A DNA stretch of 64,000 nucleotides from Bacteroidota bacterium (GTDB lineage: Bacteria > Bacteroidota > Bacteroidia > B-17B0 > Aurantibacillaceae). Where the stretch lies: the NCBI GenBank assembly GCA_018267825.1, contig JAFDXR010000019.1, positions 28,630 to 92,629 of the forward strand, in the 5' to 3' direction. This document shows positions 24,208 to 33,652 of the stretch, piece by piece (positions within the stretch are counted from its first letter, which is position 1; each line of letters begins with the position of its first letter). The notes under the pieces are model-generated. The model ran no database searches. It had not been told where the DNA came from and worked only from the letters and a program-made list of their open reading frames with translations. Position numbers and translations under genes: made by a program.

Positions 24208-26319
24208 ATGCTTTTCAGAAAACACATACGCCTCTTGATCTTTATGGTACTATCGGCACTTTGTTCAAAAAGCCAGACAGATACAAGCCGCAGATCAACA
24301 GAGCGACAGGATGATTTACTCCAGCAAAATATTGAGCTCATGGCCGAACAACAGCAAAGCGAGGAAGGTGACATTTCGAACCTGACAGAATCCTTCAGCT
24401 ATTACAAGACACATCCCGTAAATCTGAACCGTGCCGGTAAAGAAGAACTGCTGCAATTACAACTGCTGAACGAGATCCAGATCAATTACCTCCTGGAACA
24501 TATTGGAAAAAACGGTATCCTCATCAGTATTTATGAGTTACAGAGTGTACAGGGCTTTGATCCCGAAACCATCCGGAAAATATTGCCCTTTGTGTATGTG
24601 AGTGACCATTTCGATGCCGCCCATTTCAGTTTCCGTGAAATGCTGCGGGGCGGTACACATGAGTGCATCAGCCGGCTGCAAAGGGTTACAGAGCATGAGG
24701 CCGGCTACTTCAAACCGGATAGTTTAACCCAGATCAAAAAACCGAACTCCTTTTACCTGGGCGATCCCAATCGTTTTTTTCTGCGCTACCGTTTTACATT
24801 CAATCAAAATATCTCCATGGTCATCAACGGCGAAAAAGACCCCGGGGAGGCTTTTTTCAGGGGAACGCAGAAACAGGGTTTCGATTTTTACAGCGGCCAT
24901 CTGGCTATACGGAATACACGTTTCGCCAAATGTATTGTTATTGGTGATTACCAGGCCACATTCGGACAGGGTCTCATACTCTGGAACGGGTTCGCTTTCG
25001 GGAAGTCAGCAAGCCCACTGACCGTAAAACGAAATGCTATGGGCATCAGACCTTATTCATCGTTCGACGAAAATCTTTTTTTCCGCGGTGCAGCCGCAAC
25101 TTTCAGAATCCGAAACATGGAACTGAGCCTCTTGTTCTCTTACAAAAAGATTGACGCCCACGCAAGCATGACCGATACAGCCGCCAATGGCACTGTATCT
25201 GTGCAAAGTGTCAGCAGCCTCATAACCGGGGGGCTTCACAACACCACCGGAACCATAGCCGATAAGGGTACAGTGTCGCAAAGCCTGGGCGGTATTAACC
25301 TGGCCTATAACAGGCGAAACCTTCATATCGGAAGCACGGCACAGGCCATGTACCTGAGCGCAGCGCTCCTCAAAACGCCGCAATTGTATAACCTGTATGA
25401 TTTCAGAGGAAAACAAAATATCAATGCGGGCATCGATTATAGTTATGTATTCCGCAATATGAACTTTTTCGGTGAAGGTGCTTTCAGTCAGAATGGCGGC
25501 AAGGCCTTTATCCAGGGCCTTATCATGGCTCCTGATCCCTTACTTACACTCACGGTTCATTGCCGTTACTTTGACAAAACCTATCAGAATTTGTTTTCAA
25601 ATGCCATTGCGGAAAACACTTTCGCTCAAAATGAAACCGGTTTGTACCTGGGAGCAGAGGCCAGGCTCCCGGGCCATTTCACACTCTCGGGTTACCTCGA
25701 CCAGTTCACGTTTCGATGGCTGAAATCCGGTGTGAGTGCACCTTCTCATGGCACAGATGTTTTTGCACAGCTCAACTATACACCCTCCAAAAAAACCGAC
25801 CTCTACATTCGTTACCGGCGGCGTGAGCATGATGCCAATACAGACACGGATAATGCCTATGTGTACTTACAGCCCGGGACCCAGGAAAACTGGCGTTTCA
25901 ACCTCTCCTGCCAGGTCAGCGAGCAAGTGAAGTTGAAATCGCGCATTGAATATACACAGCTCGGCAGCTCCAAAAACAATACAGGGATTGCTCTCATACA
26001 GGATCTTGTATACAAAAAACCAGACTGGCCCTGGAGTTTTGTAATACGCTATGCGCTCTTCGACACACACGACTACAGCAGCCGCATCTATGCATACGAA
26101 AACGATGTGCTCTACTCCTATTCCGTTCCGGCCCTTTATAACAAAGGTCAACACGTGATGGGTATGCTTAACTGGAATATCGGCAAAAAGCTGGAACTCT
26201 GGTGCAGGCTGGCACGGACCATTTATGATAATGTCCAGGTGATTTCTCCTGGTTCTTTAAACCAGATAGATGGTAACCATAAAACCGAAGTGAAAATACA
26301 GTTGAAGCTGAAACTTTAG
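24208..26319 (+). CDS. Helix-hairpin-helix (ComEA-like) plus outer-membrane barrel protein
   Basis: 703 residues from the ATG at 24208. A signal peptide (residues 1-24) is followed by a ComEA-like helix-hairpin-helix region at about 75-140 (VNLNRAGKEELLQLQLL, then VQGFDPETIRKILPFV), normally a DNA-binding fold. The remaining 550 residues show alternating beta strands and aromatic girdles of a large barrel (GDYQATFGQGLILWNG near 250). This architecture is found across Bacteroidota without a proven role; a DNA-uptake or envelope protein is possible. It starts 1 bp after the stop of the 23367-24206 gene and its last 4 bp overlap the convergent porP/sprF-like gene. Confidence 0.75.
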   Translation: MLFRKHIRLLIFMVLSALCSKSQTDTSRRSTERQDDLLQQNIELMAEQQQSEEGDISNLTESFSYYKTHPVNLNRAGKEELLQLQLLNEIQINYLLEHIGKNGILISIYELQSVQGFDPETIRKILPFVYVSDHFDAAHFSFREMLRGGTHECISRLQRVTEHEAGYFKPDSLTQIKKPNSFYLGDPNRFFLRYRFTFNQNISMVINGEKDPGEAFFRGTQKQGFDFYSGHLAIRNTRFAKCIVIGDYQATFGQGLILWNGFAFGKSASPLTVKRNAMGIRPYSSFDENLFFRGAAATFRIRNMELSLLFSYKKIDAHASMTDTAANGTVSVQSVSSLITGGLHNTTGTIADKGTVSQSLGGINLAYNRRNLHIGSTAQAMYLSAALLKTPQLYNLYDFRGKQNINAGIDYSYVFRNMNFFGEGAFSQNGGKAFIQGLIMAPDPLLTLTVHCRYFDKTYQNLFSNAIAENTFAQNETGLYLGAEARLPGHFTLSGYLDQFTFRWLKSGVSAPSHGTDVFAQLNYTPSKKTDLYIRYRRREHDANTDTDNAYVYLQPGTQENWRFNLSCQVSEQVKLKSRIEYTQLGSSKNNTGIALIQDLVYKKPDWPWSFVIRYALFDTHDYSSRIYAYENDVLYSYSVPALYNKGQHVMGMLNWNIGKKLELWCRLARTIYDNVQVISPGSLNQIDGNHKTEVKIQLKLKL

Positions 26320-27314
26320 AATTTAGGACAACTCACCAATACCCGGCGGCTGCGTTTTTTCTTTTTGGCGATCTCGTAAATCAGCGATATTTCATGAGCT
26401 CCCAACGAATTGATAATGCCCAGGCGCGAAATCGTCAGATCGTAGCTATAGCCTATGCGTAGGTTATACTCTGAAATATCGGTACCAACCAGGAAAGCAA
26501 TACTTTCACTGCTGGTGTAGGTAGGCCCGTATTTCTTAAATGGAATACCACGGTACCACACGCCAACATTCAGTGGCAGGTGATAATAATACACACCGAT
26601 GTCAAGCTGATCGAATTTAGCTTCGTGACGGTAATTGAACGCCGGAGAAAAATAGCGTTTCAGATCAGAGCGGCCCTTTCTTTCAATAACATAACGGTAG
26701 CCGCCATGCAAACTGGTAGATACAGGCAGTGGCACACGATCGCCCATTAAGCTGGCATTGGGCTGATTGATATGTTTGGCAGAAAAACCAAGCCAATACT
26801 GCTCCGAGTTAAGGAGTGCTCCTACGCCGATATCCATATAATTGAGCTGCTCATAATTGGCTGCCTCGTTTGAGATCGAAGACCCGGTCACCAGCTGGTC
26901 GTTAAAACGCAGTTTATTGAAATCCAGTTTTTTGATATTGTAAGACAAGCTGATTCCTGCGCGGATCTCGGAAAATTTACTGATGTTGGCATGGTAGGCA
27001 TAATTCACACCGAACTGTGTATGCGTGAGCCCTGACGTTCCGGACCTGTCCTGCATGGCAATAACACCCAGGCCGCTTTTGATATTACTGAGGTTGTAAT
27101 CGTAGCTTGCCATGTATGTCTGGTATGCCTTACTGATTCCCGGCCACTGGTTGCGGTAATTCAACACAAAACGATGTTCGTATGTAACGCCGGTGAAGGC
27201 CGGATTAAGATACATAGGTGCTGCATAGAACTGCGTGAATTGAGGGTCTTGTGCCATGGCATTAAATCCCCGCAACACCAGTACACACATCGCTATTTTT
27301 AAGAACCATTTCAT
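26316..27314 (-). CDS. PorP/SprF-family T9SS outer-membrane protein
   Basis: 332 residues. Signal peptide ending FNAMAQ, then the family hallmark DPQFTQFYAAPMYLNPAFTG (20 residues) and NYRNQWPGI, followed by beta-barrel strands to the C-terminus. PorP/SprF proteins bind or anchor type B cargo on the surface; in Flavobacterium each type B protein tends to have a SprF-like partner next to it. Here the gene is the third of an operon headed by a type B cargo gene. The stop overlaps the convergent HHH-barrel gene by 4 bp. Confidence 0.92.
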   Translation of the reverse strand: MKWFLKIAMCVLVLRGFNAMAQDPQFTQFYAAPMYLNPAFTGVTYEHRFVLNYRNQWPGISKAYQTYMASYDYNLSNIKSGLGVIAMQDRSGTSGLTHTQFGVNYAYHANISKFSEIRAGISLSYNIKKLDFNKLRFNDQLVTGSSISNEAANYEQLNYMDIGVGALLNSEQYWLGFSAKHINQPNASLMGDRVPLPVSTSLHGGYRYVIERKGRSDLKRYFSPAFNYRHEAKFDQLDIGVYYYHLPLNVGVWYRGIPFKKYGPTYTSSESIAFLVGTDISEYNLRIGYSYDLTISRLGIINSLGAHEISLIYEIAKKKKRSRRVLVSCPKF

Positions 27315-27330
27315 AAAAGCGTTCTACACA

Positions 27331-28899
27331 TTACTTTTGTTTCAGGGTTAAATTCAGGATCAGTTCATTATCCTCGCGTTCATTCACCAGCGGATCAAGA
27401 TCCACAATCATGGTCTGGCAACCTTCTTCTTCCACGATAGCCTTATAGGCTTTCATTGGGTTCATCACCAGGAGAAACTTACCGGTATTCGGACTTGCAT
27501 TGAAAATCCCACTGACCTGTTTACTCTCAATATCAATCAGGGTAATTTTGGCCTTACTCACATCTTTCCCTTTGTATACCTTGCCATGTTTTACTTTCAG
27601 GTCATTATCCCCGAAGCGGGTATCAATCATATAAATATCAGAGCTCCCATAGGTATCTTCTTTCACCGAAGAATAATAACCATGCGTACCTGCAGCATTC
27701 AGTACGAAGAAAATATCATTGTTCACGGTATTGATCGGATAGCCCAGGTTTTCCGGTGTGCTGAATGTATTTTTCTCAGGATCGAGCACGGCTTTAAACA
27801 CATCGAATTCGCCCATGCTGTTATGCCCCTTTGAACTGAAATAAAGTGTCACACCATCCGGATGAAGAAACGGTGAATCGTCGTCGCGTGATGTATTGAT
27901 CGTTGGTCCAAGATTATAAGGAAGTGACCATTTGCCATTCGGCAGCTTTTTGATCCGGTACAAATCGCGACCACCATAGCCCCCTGGCTTGTTGCTGCTG
28001 AAATAAATCACACTGGTATCGTTACTGAAACAGGCACTGGTCTCAATAAACGGTGTATTGATCTCCGGACCCAGTTTCACCGGGTTGCTCCAGCCATTTG
28101 CTCCTGAATGACAGATATAAAGATCGCCGGTGATGTGATCATCCGCTTCGCGGAAAATAATCATATTCTGCCCGTCAAAACTTAATGCCACACAGGCGTC
28201 GTGTGTATTGGTATTAATCGGAGGGCCAACATTTTTCGGGCTGGTCCATTTTCCATTTTCTTTTGTCGACACATAAACATCCTCGTAATAATTACCTGAA
28301 TAATCTTTCAGTCCGCCTGTACTTCCTTCGCGGCGTGAAGTAAAATACATCACACTTTCATCGGGTGTGATAAGCGGTACATACTCCGGTGCGGCAGTAT
28401 TAATCACATTACCAACATTCCTGATCAGTGAACGATGCGGCTGTGAAATAAAAATCTTTGCATTGTTGCTGCAACCGATATAATAATCGACCTCGGCATT
28501 GGCTATTTTGCGCTGTTTCTCGGGAATGGCTTTGTACTTATTAAAACAATTGATCGCTTCATCAAAATTCTGAGTGAGGTGATAAATCTTTCCAAAATAA
28601 AATTGCACTTCCGGTAACTTAGACGTCCGTAACTTGATCAGGTGCTGCAACGTTGAGTCGGGTGCCTGATTGAGCATCACGCGACTGATAGCCGAATTGA
28701 GATTAGCTCTTTCGTGATTGGGATTTAATGCCAGTACTTTACGATACCCGTTAATGGCATTTAAATAATCTTCGGCCTCAAAATAAAGGTCAGCATCTTT
28801 CATTTCTTTGGCAATAAGCTTGTCGTTATTGACCTTGGCCTGGGCCATACCCAGATTCAATCCTATGATGAGTGCACTTAGTATGTAAAAATATCGCAT
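27331..28899 (-). CDS. TPR/PD40 propeller protein of the T9SS type B operon
   Basis: 522 residues. Signal peptide ending GMAQA; TPR repeats at about 30-145 (AEDYLNAINGYRKVLALNP); a PD40 propeller at about 165-430 with repeats such as SVMYFTSRREGS, SVIYFSSNKPGGYGGRDL and VTLYFSSKGHNSMGEFDV; and a C-terminal beta domain (440-522) like a carboxypeptidase regulatory fold. This is the PorE layout without the OmpA module. It lies between the type B cargo gene (3 bp upstream) and the porP/sprF-like gene (16 bp downstream), so it is probably an accessory of that cargo. Confidence 0.85.
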   Translation of the reverse strand: MRYFYILSALIIGLNLGMAQAKVNNDKLIAKEMKDADLYFEAEDYLNAINGYRKVLALNPNHERANLNSAISRVMLNQAPDSTLQHLIKLRTSKLPEVQFYFGKIYHLTQNFDEAINCFNKYKAIPEKQRKIANAEVDYYIGCSNNAKIFISQPHRSLIRNVGNVINTAAPEYVPLITPDESVMYFTSRREGSTGGLKDYSGNYYEDVYVSTKENGKWTSPKNVGPPINTNTHDACVALSFDGQNMIIFREADDHITGDLYICHSGANGWSNPVKLGPEINTPFIETSACFSNDTSVIYFSSNKPGGYGGRDLYRIKKLPNGKWSLPYNLGPTINTSRDDDSPFLHPDGVTLYFSSKGHNSMGEFDVFKAVLDPEKNTFSTPENLGYPINTVNNDIFFVLNAAGTHGYYSSVKEDTYGSSDIYMIDTRFGDNDLKVKHGKVYKGKDVSKAKITLIDIESKQVSGIFNASPNTGKFLLVMNPMKAYKAIVEEEGCQTMIVDLDPLVNEREDNELILNLTLKQK

Positions 28900-28902
28900 A
28901 AA

Positions 28903-31900
28903 TTATCTCAGAAGTAATACGTCGCCGGTTTTGTTTATTTTTTTACCATCAAGGGTCGTAGCATTAATTTTCCAAATGTACACATCCTGCGTACATAATT
29001 TTCCTTTATAATATCCATCCCATCCTATGTTCACGTCCTTGCTTACAAAAAGCAGTTCGCCCCAACGGGAGAAAATATTAAGTTCGTATTTATCGATACC
29101 CCGCATCACCGGGTGAAACACATCATTATTTACATCGTTCGGGCTATACCCGCCGCCATTGCCTCCTGTAGGATTTGGTGTAAATGCATTGGGGACATCC
29201 ACTTCGCTCTCGAGCTGCGCTATAATTTTGGACGGCAGATCAAAGGTATCCCTGCAACCATGCGTATTGATAGCTACCAGGTAAATCTGGTACTCGCCCG
29301 GCATCTGATATGTATAAGAAGGGTTCACTGCTGTAGATGTTCCGCCGTCACCAAAATCCCAGTAATAGGATGAAGCACCGGTCGAAAGGTTGGAGCATAC
29401 TACCGGATTCTGCGGCACAAACACCGTATTCGGATTTGCCTGGAAGAGGGCGATTGGTTTGGCAAATACGCGAATCACTTTTACAGCTGTATCTTTGCAA
29501 CCATAACCATCGGTAGCAATGAGCTGAACGGTAAACATTTTATCGGCAGGCGAATTATTGTAATACACATTGCTCACACTACTGCCACTTGCCACATTGC
29601 CATCACCGAATGTCCACTGGTAAGCCGACACACCCGGAATTGCAGGAAAATTAACCGTAAGTGGCGTACAGCCTGAATCAGGCACAGCCGTTATTGTAAA
29701 GTCAGGCTTCGGATGTATGATCAATGGCATTTTCAATGTATCCTTGCAATTGCCTGCGGACGTCACAATAAGCTGAACCGTGTAATTGATATTTGCACCG
29801 CTGTTGTTAATGTACTGCTGGGTGATTGTACTCGCCGATGACACCGACGTTATTGAGTTTCCAAAATCCCATTGGTAAGCAACCGCTCCTACTGAAGTAT
29901 TGGTAAAGGTGAGCGCCTTTGGTGAACACGCAGGCGTATCGACTGTGAAATTGGATTTCGGTTTAAAGAAAACCGTCACTGCCTGGCCCAATGAATCTTT
30001 ACAGCCGTTTACAGTGCTTGCTACCAGCGTACAGGTATAGGTCAGGTTTGCAGTGCCCGAATTGGTATAGGTATGTGTCGCATTGGTTTGGGTGGAGACG
30101 GCACCATCGCCAAACTTCCAGTTATAGGTGCTGCCGAGTGTACTGGTGTTTGTGCCACTTACCGTTAAAGGCGAACAACCCGTGGTTGGCGTAAATGTAA
30201 ATGCCACCGCAGGCTTAGGATAAATCAATGGATACACATATGCCGTATCATAACACGAAAAACCGTTTCCGACGATAAGCTGCGTGGTATAGGTCTGATT
30301 GGCCGTGGTGGTATTCGTGTATACGTGCGGCAGGTTGAAACCGTTACTTGGTGGTGTACCATCACCATAATTCCAGGTATAGGTGGTTGCGGCAATACTG
30401 TTATTGGTAAAGCTTGCCGTTAATGGTGTACAGCCTGATGCCGGTGTATAGGTCAGTGCCGCATCGGGTTTGGGTAAAACAACCGGATTGGCAAAAGCCG
30501 TATCTGTACAGGCAAAGGTATTTGCTACAATCAACTGCGTGGTAAAAGTCTGGCTGGATGCTGAGCCATTGGTATACGTATGGGTCGGACTCATCGTATT
30601 GTCGGGAGGAGAACCGTCGCCGTAATTCCAGGTATAAGTGGTAGCTGCAGTACTTGTATTGGTAAACGTTGTAATCACCGGCGAGCAGCCGCTCAGAGGA
30701 GACAATGTAAAAGAAGCATTCGGTTTGGGTGAAATAACAGGATACCCATAGGTTGTATCCTGGCAGGAAAATGCATTGGATGCAATCAATTGCACCGTGT
30801 AGGTATGACTAACCGTGGTTGTATTTGTGAATACATGTGTTGGGTTCGCCTGGTTGCTTGTCGGCGAACCATCACCATAATCCCATGTATATGACACCGC
30901 ACCCAGAACAGGTGGGAAATTAATACTGAGCGGTGAGCATCCGCTGGCAGGCACCATTGTGAAATTGAATATAGGTTTCGGATATGCCGACACCGTTGCA
31001 TAAGTAGTATCACTACATCCATTGGCACTTGTGGCCACCAGTTGAACGGTATAAGTTTGCAACAGCAAGGTGGTGTTTACATAAGTATGTGTAACAATGG
31101 CCGTCGTTGCTGTACTTGTACCCAGGTCGCCAAAATTCCAGTTATAGGAAGTCGCACTCGTGGAGGTATTTGTAAATGTTGCCGGTACAGGCGAACACCC
31201 AACCGATGAACCTACCGTGAATGATGCATGGGCCCCCGGGAATACAGTCACTGCATGTTTCACGGAATCGGCACAACCAAGCCCCGTGGAGGCAACCAGG
31301 GTAACCGTATAGTTTTTATTGGAAGCTGTACCATTGGTAAATGTCGCTACAGGGTTTACCAGTGCTGAGCTATTGCCATTGCCAAAATTCCAGGTATAGG
31401 ATGTGCCGTTGGCTGTTGTATTGGTAAATGTTACGGCCAGTGGCGTACATCCGCTGAGTGGTGCATAGGTAAAGGATGCCGTTGGTTTAATATTGATGGT
31501 GATGGCCTGGAGAACAGTATCCTTACAGGTCGCTGTTGATGCAATGAACGTGACGGTATAGGTATTTTGCGTGGTATAGGTATGAGCCGGTGCCGATGCG
31601 GTTGAGATCGCAGAGCCGTCGCCGAAATCCCAGCTCCAGTTTACAATAGGATCGCCGGCAGCATGTGTCGACTGATCTGTAAATGTAACACTGGCGCCTA
31701 CACACGACGATGTCGGCGAGAAAGCAGCCACCGGCGTTTGGTATACTTTGATCGGTGCGGTAAATGTATTGATACAGGTATTGAGTGCTGTTACAGTAAG
31801 TGTTGCTACAAAATTCCCGACGGTGTTGTAATTCTGTGGTGGCGGAGTTTGCCCGATGAATGTATTGCCGTTTCCGAAATTCCAGGCCCATACTGCTGCG

Positions 31901-33183
31901 CTGGTTGAATTATCGGTAAAAACAGCACCCTGAATATGATTACAGCCTGTATTCGGTGATACCGAGAAATTGGCCGTAGGGCGCGGAAGCACATTGATAA
32001 CCACCTTATCGGTATCCGAACAGGCGGCTCCACCACCGGCAATGAGTGCTACAACCTGCACGGTATAAGGCCCCGGCGCAGCATACGTGTGCGATTGCGG
32101 ACCAAATGGTTTGGTAATAAACCCACCGCCGTCGCCAAAGTTCCATTTGTAGGCATAGCCTGTAGAACTGGTATTGGTAAATGTGGCGCTTGATCCCTGG
32201 CAGATAGGGCCGGCCGGTGCGATAAGTCCGGCATTGGGCGGATTCACAATACTCACTGAAATAATAGCCGTATCCACACCACACAGGTTACTGTCGAGCA
32301 GCATCACCGTATAGGTACCCACCGAAGGATAGGCTACTGTAAGCGGAGCTGTTGGCGGCCATGGCTTCCAGCCAACAATAGAGTCGTGGCCCATGCCCCA
32401 GTAATTACCCAGGTTCCATTTTTCCTGGCGCTGAAAGGTATTCCCCTGTGGTACACAGTTACGGTTGGTACTGTTCGTAAAACTGAAAATATTATCGGGC
32501 CAGCATTTCACATAGGCCGACGGTGTAATGGCGGCATTATCGATGTCGTAAATCTGGATCGGGTTAAAATTGGCAATGGTAGGCACCGGGGTGCAATAGT
32601 TCTTGGCAGTAAGTGTTACCTGTGTCTGGCAATTCACCGTACCCTTATTGTAGGTATGCGAAATGGTTTGGCCGGCATTGGTGTATGAGAATGCCACTGT
32701 TGGTGTGCCATCGCCGAAGTTCCAGACAAACTGCGTGGTTTGCGATACATCCGTGCTCGAGTTTGTAAACTGCAGGGCCTTGGGTGCACAGGCTGTGGTT
32801 ACACCGCCAATAGGAATCTGAATAGATGCGTTCACCGGTTTTTCCATAACCGCTACGCCGGTGAGGGTACAGTTCAGTGACGGAATGGTAAGCGTGATCT
32901 GGAATGTATCGGGGGTTGCCGAGTTGTAGGTATGGTTGATAATAGCCGGTGTAGTATAGGATGCGCCTATGGTATTCGGTGTGCCGTCGCCCCAGTTAAT
33001 GGTATAGGGGCCCCAACTGGTATTGGATGCGAAATTCACCAGGTAACTCGATGCTCCGGTACAACTCACAAAATATGGCCGGCTGGATAAGTTACCAAGA
33101 TAATCGTAAATCTGCGGACATTGGGCAAACGACCATTTAAAAGCAGTAACGAGGAACAAGATGTATAGTAAGCGTTTCAGCAT
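28903..33183 (-). CDS. Giant PKD-repeat surface protein with T9SS type B sorting domain
   Basis: 1426 residues. A signal peptide (1-20) is followed by about 14 tandem PKD-like domains of some 85-90 residues, seen as a recurring Y-x-W-x-F/Y-G-D-G (WNFGDGT, WDYGDGS, WKFGDGA, WDFGDGG) and 'GCSPL' strands. The last 95 residues are a gliding-motility-associated C-terminal (type B) domain: VPNAFTPNPTGG, NDVFHPVMRG, YELNIFSRWGELLF, GWDGYYKGKL, GDVLLLR. Such proteins are exported by T9SS and displayed on the cell surface as adhesins or filaments. The DNA repeats across 29300-32900 reflect the protein repeats. The ATG lies 13 bp after the 3' end of rnpB. Confidence 0.93.
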   Translation of the reverse strand: MLKRLLYILFLVTAFKWSFAQCPQIYDYLGNLSSRPYFVSCTGASSYLVNFASNTSWGPYTINWGDGTPNTIGASYTTPAIINHTYNSATPDTFQITLTIPSLNCTLTGVAVMEKPVNASIQIPIGGVTTACAPKALQFTNSSTDVSQTTQFVWNFGDGTPTVAFSYTNAGQTISHTYNKGTVNCQTQVTLTAKNYCTPVPTIANFNPIQIYDIDNAAITPSAYVKCWPDNIFSFTNSTNRNCVPQGNTFQRQEKWNLGNYWGMGHDSIVGWKPWPPTAPLTVAYPSVGTYTVMLLDSNLCGVDTAIISVSIVNPPNAGLIAPAGPICQGSSATFTNTSSTGYAYKWNFGDGGGFITKPFGPQSHTYAAPGPYTVQVVALIAGGGAACSDTDKVVINVLPRPTANFSVSPNTGCNHIQGAVFTDNSTSAAVWAWNFGNGNTFIGQTPPPQNYNTVGNFVATLTVTALNTCINTFTAPIKVYQTPVAAFSPTSSCVGASVTFTDQSTHAAGDPIVNWSWDFGDGSAISTASAPAHTYTTQNTYTVTFIASTATCKDTVLQAITINIKPTASFTYAPLSGCTPLAVTFTNTTANGTSYTWNFGNGNSSALVNPVATFTNGTASNKNYTVTLVASTGLGCADSVKHAVTVFPGAHASFTVGSSVGCSPVPATFTNTSTSATSYNWNFGDLGTSTATTAIVTHTYVNTTLLLQTYTVQLVATSANGCSDTTYATVSAYPKPIFNFTMVPASGCSPLSINFPPVLGAVSYTWDYGDGSPTSNQANPTHVFTNTTTVSHTYTVQLIASNAFSCQDTTYGYPVISPKPNASFTLSPLSGCSPVITTFTNTSTAATTYTWNYGDGSPPDNTMSPTHTYTNGSASSQTFTTQLIVANTFACTDTAFANPVVLPKPDAALTYTPASGCTPLTASFTNNSIAATTYTWNYGDGTPPSNGFNLPHVYTNTTTANQTYTTQLIVGNGFSCYDTAYVYPLIYPKPAVAFTFTPTTGCSPLTVSGTNTSTLGSTYNWKFGDGAVSTQTNATHTYTNSGTANLTYTCTLVASTVNGCKDSLGQAVTVFFKPKSNFTVDTPACSPKALTFTNTSVGAVAYQWDFGNSITSVSSASTITQQYINNSGANINYTVQLIVTSAGNCKDTLKMPLIIHPKPDFTITAVPDSGCTPLTVNFPAIPGVSAYQWTFGDGNVASGSSVSNVYYNNSPADKMFTVQLIATDGYGCKDTAVKVIRVFAKPIALFQANPNTVFVPQNPVVCSNLSTGASSYYWDFGDGGTSTAVNPSYTYQMPGEYQIYLVAINTHGCRDTFDLPSKIIAQLESEVDVPNAFTPNPTGGNGGGYSPNDVNNDVFHPVMRGIDKYELNIFSRWGELLFVSKDVNIGWDGYYKGKLCTQDVYIWKINATTLDGKKINKTGDVLLLR

Positions 33184-33196
33184 TCAGTTTCAATTT

Positions 33197-33562
33197 AAAA
33201 AACAGGCTATAAGCCGGGTTCTGTTCTCTGCAAGCAGAGCTTTCATCATTTATCTATGCAGCCTACCCTCCCGGATATTACTTTCGTAATTGCAGCGGGC
33301 CGCCGCAAAATCCGGGTATACATGGCCTTACAACACCCGAGGTTTACCCTCCCGAACTGTTACCAGCCCGGGATGTGAGCTCTTACCTCACATTTTCACT
33401 ATGACCGGCATGTTTCCATACCGGCTACCTGGTTTTCTGTGGCACTGTCTGTTACAAAAACATTCCTGTTTCTGCACCCACCCTTTCAGGTGGCGGATTG
33501 CCCTGTGTTGCCCGGACTTTCCTCTCCCCGCCGAAACGGGAAGCGATGAAATACCTGTTTCG
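33197..33562 (-). ncRNA. rnpB: RNase P RNA (bacterial type A)
   Basis: The minus strand carries the universal RNase P RNA blocks: GAGGAAAGTCCGGGC near the 5' end, GTAAGAGCTCACA and GGCTGGTAACAG in the middle, GGGAGGGTAAACC, and ACAGAACCCGGCTTAT at the 3' end. P1 can form between AAACAGG at the 5' end (33560-33554) and CCTGTTT at the 3' end. The length, about 366 nt, suits type A. The product is the catalytic RNA that matures tRNA 5' ends. Boundaries are from P1 pairing, accurate to a few nucleotides. Confidence 0.95.
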
Positions 33563-33564
33563 TA

Positions 33565-33572
33565 TAAAGTTA
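33565..33572 (-). promoter_or_regulatory. rnpB promoter -7 element
   Basis: TAACTTTA on the minus strand (one mismatch to TAnnTTTG), placed so that transcription would start at the first P1 base near 33560. No clear -33 TTG. Confidence 0.4.
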
Positions 33573-33652
33573 GTAATTATACGCATACCACAGCCCCGGG
33601 TTATGGTATAAATTGTAAAAAAATTATGAAGATATTGAACAACCCTAACGTC

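Noticed and set aside
29300..32900. Periodic near-repeats resembling a DNA repeat array or CRISPR
   Set aside because: The period is about 260 bp, imperfect and in frame; it follows the PKD protein repeats and has no identical direct repeats with spacers.
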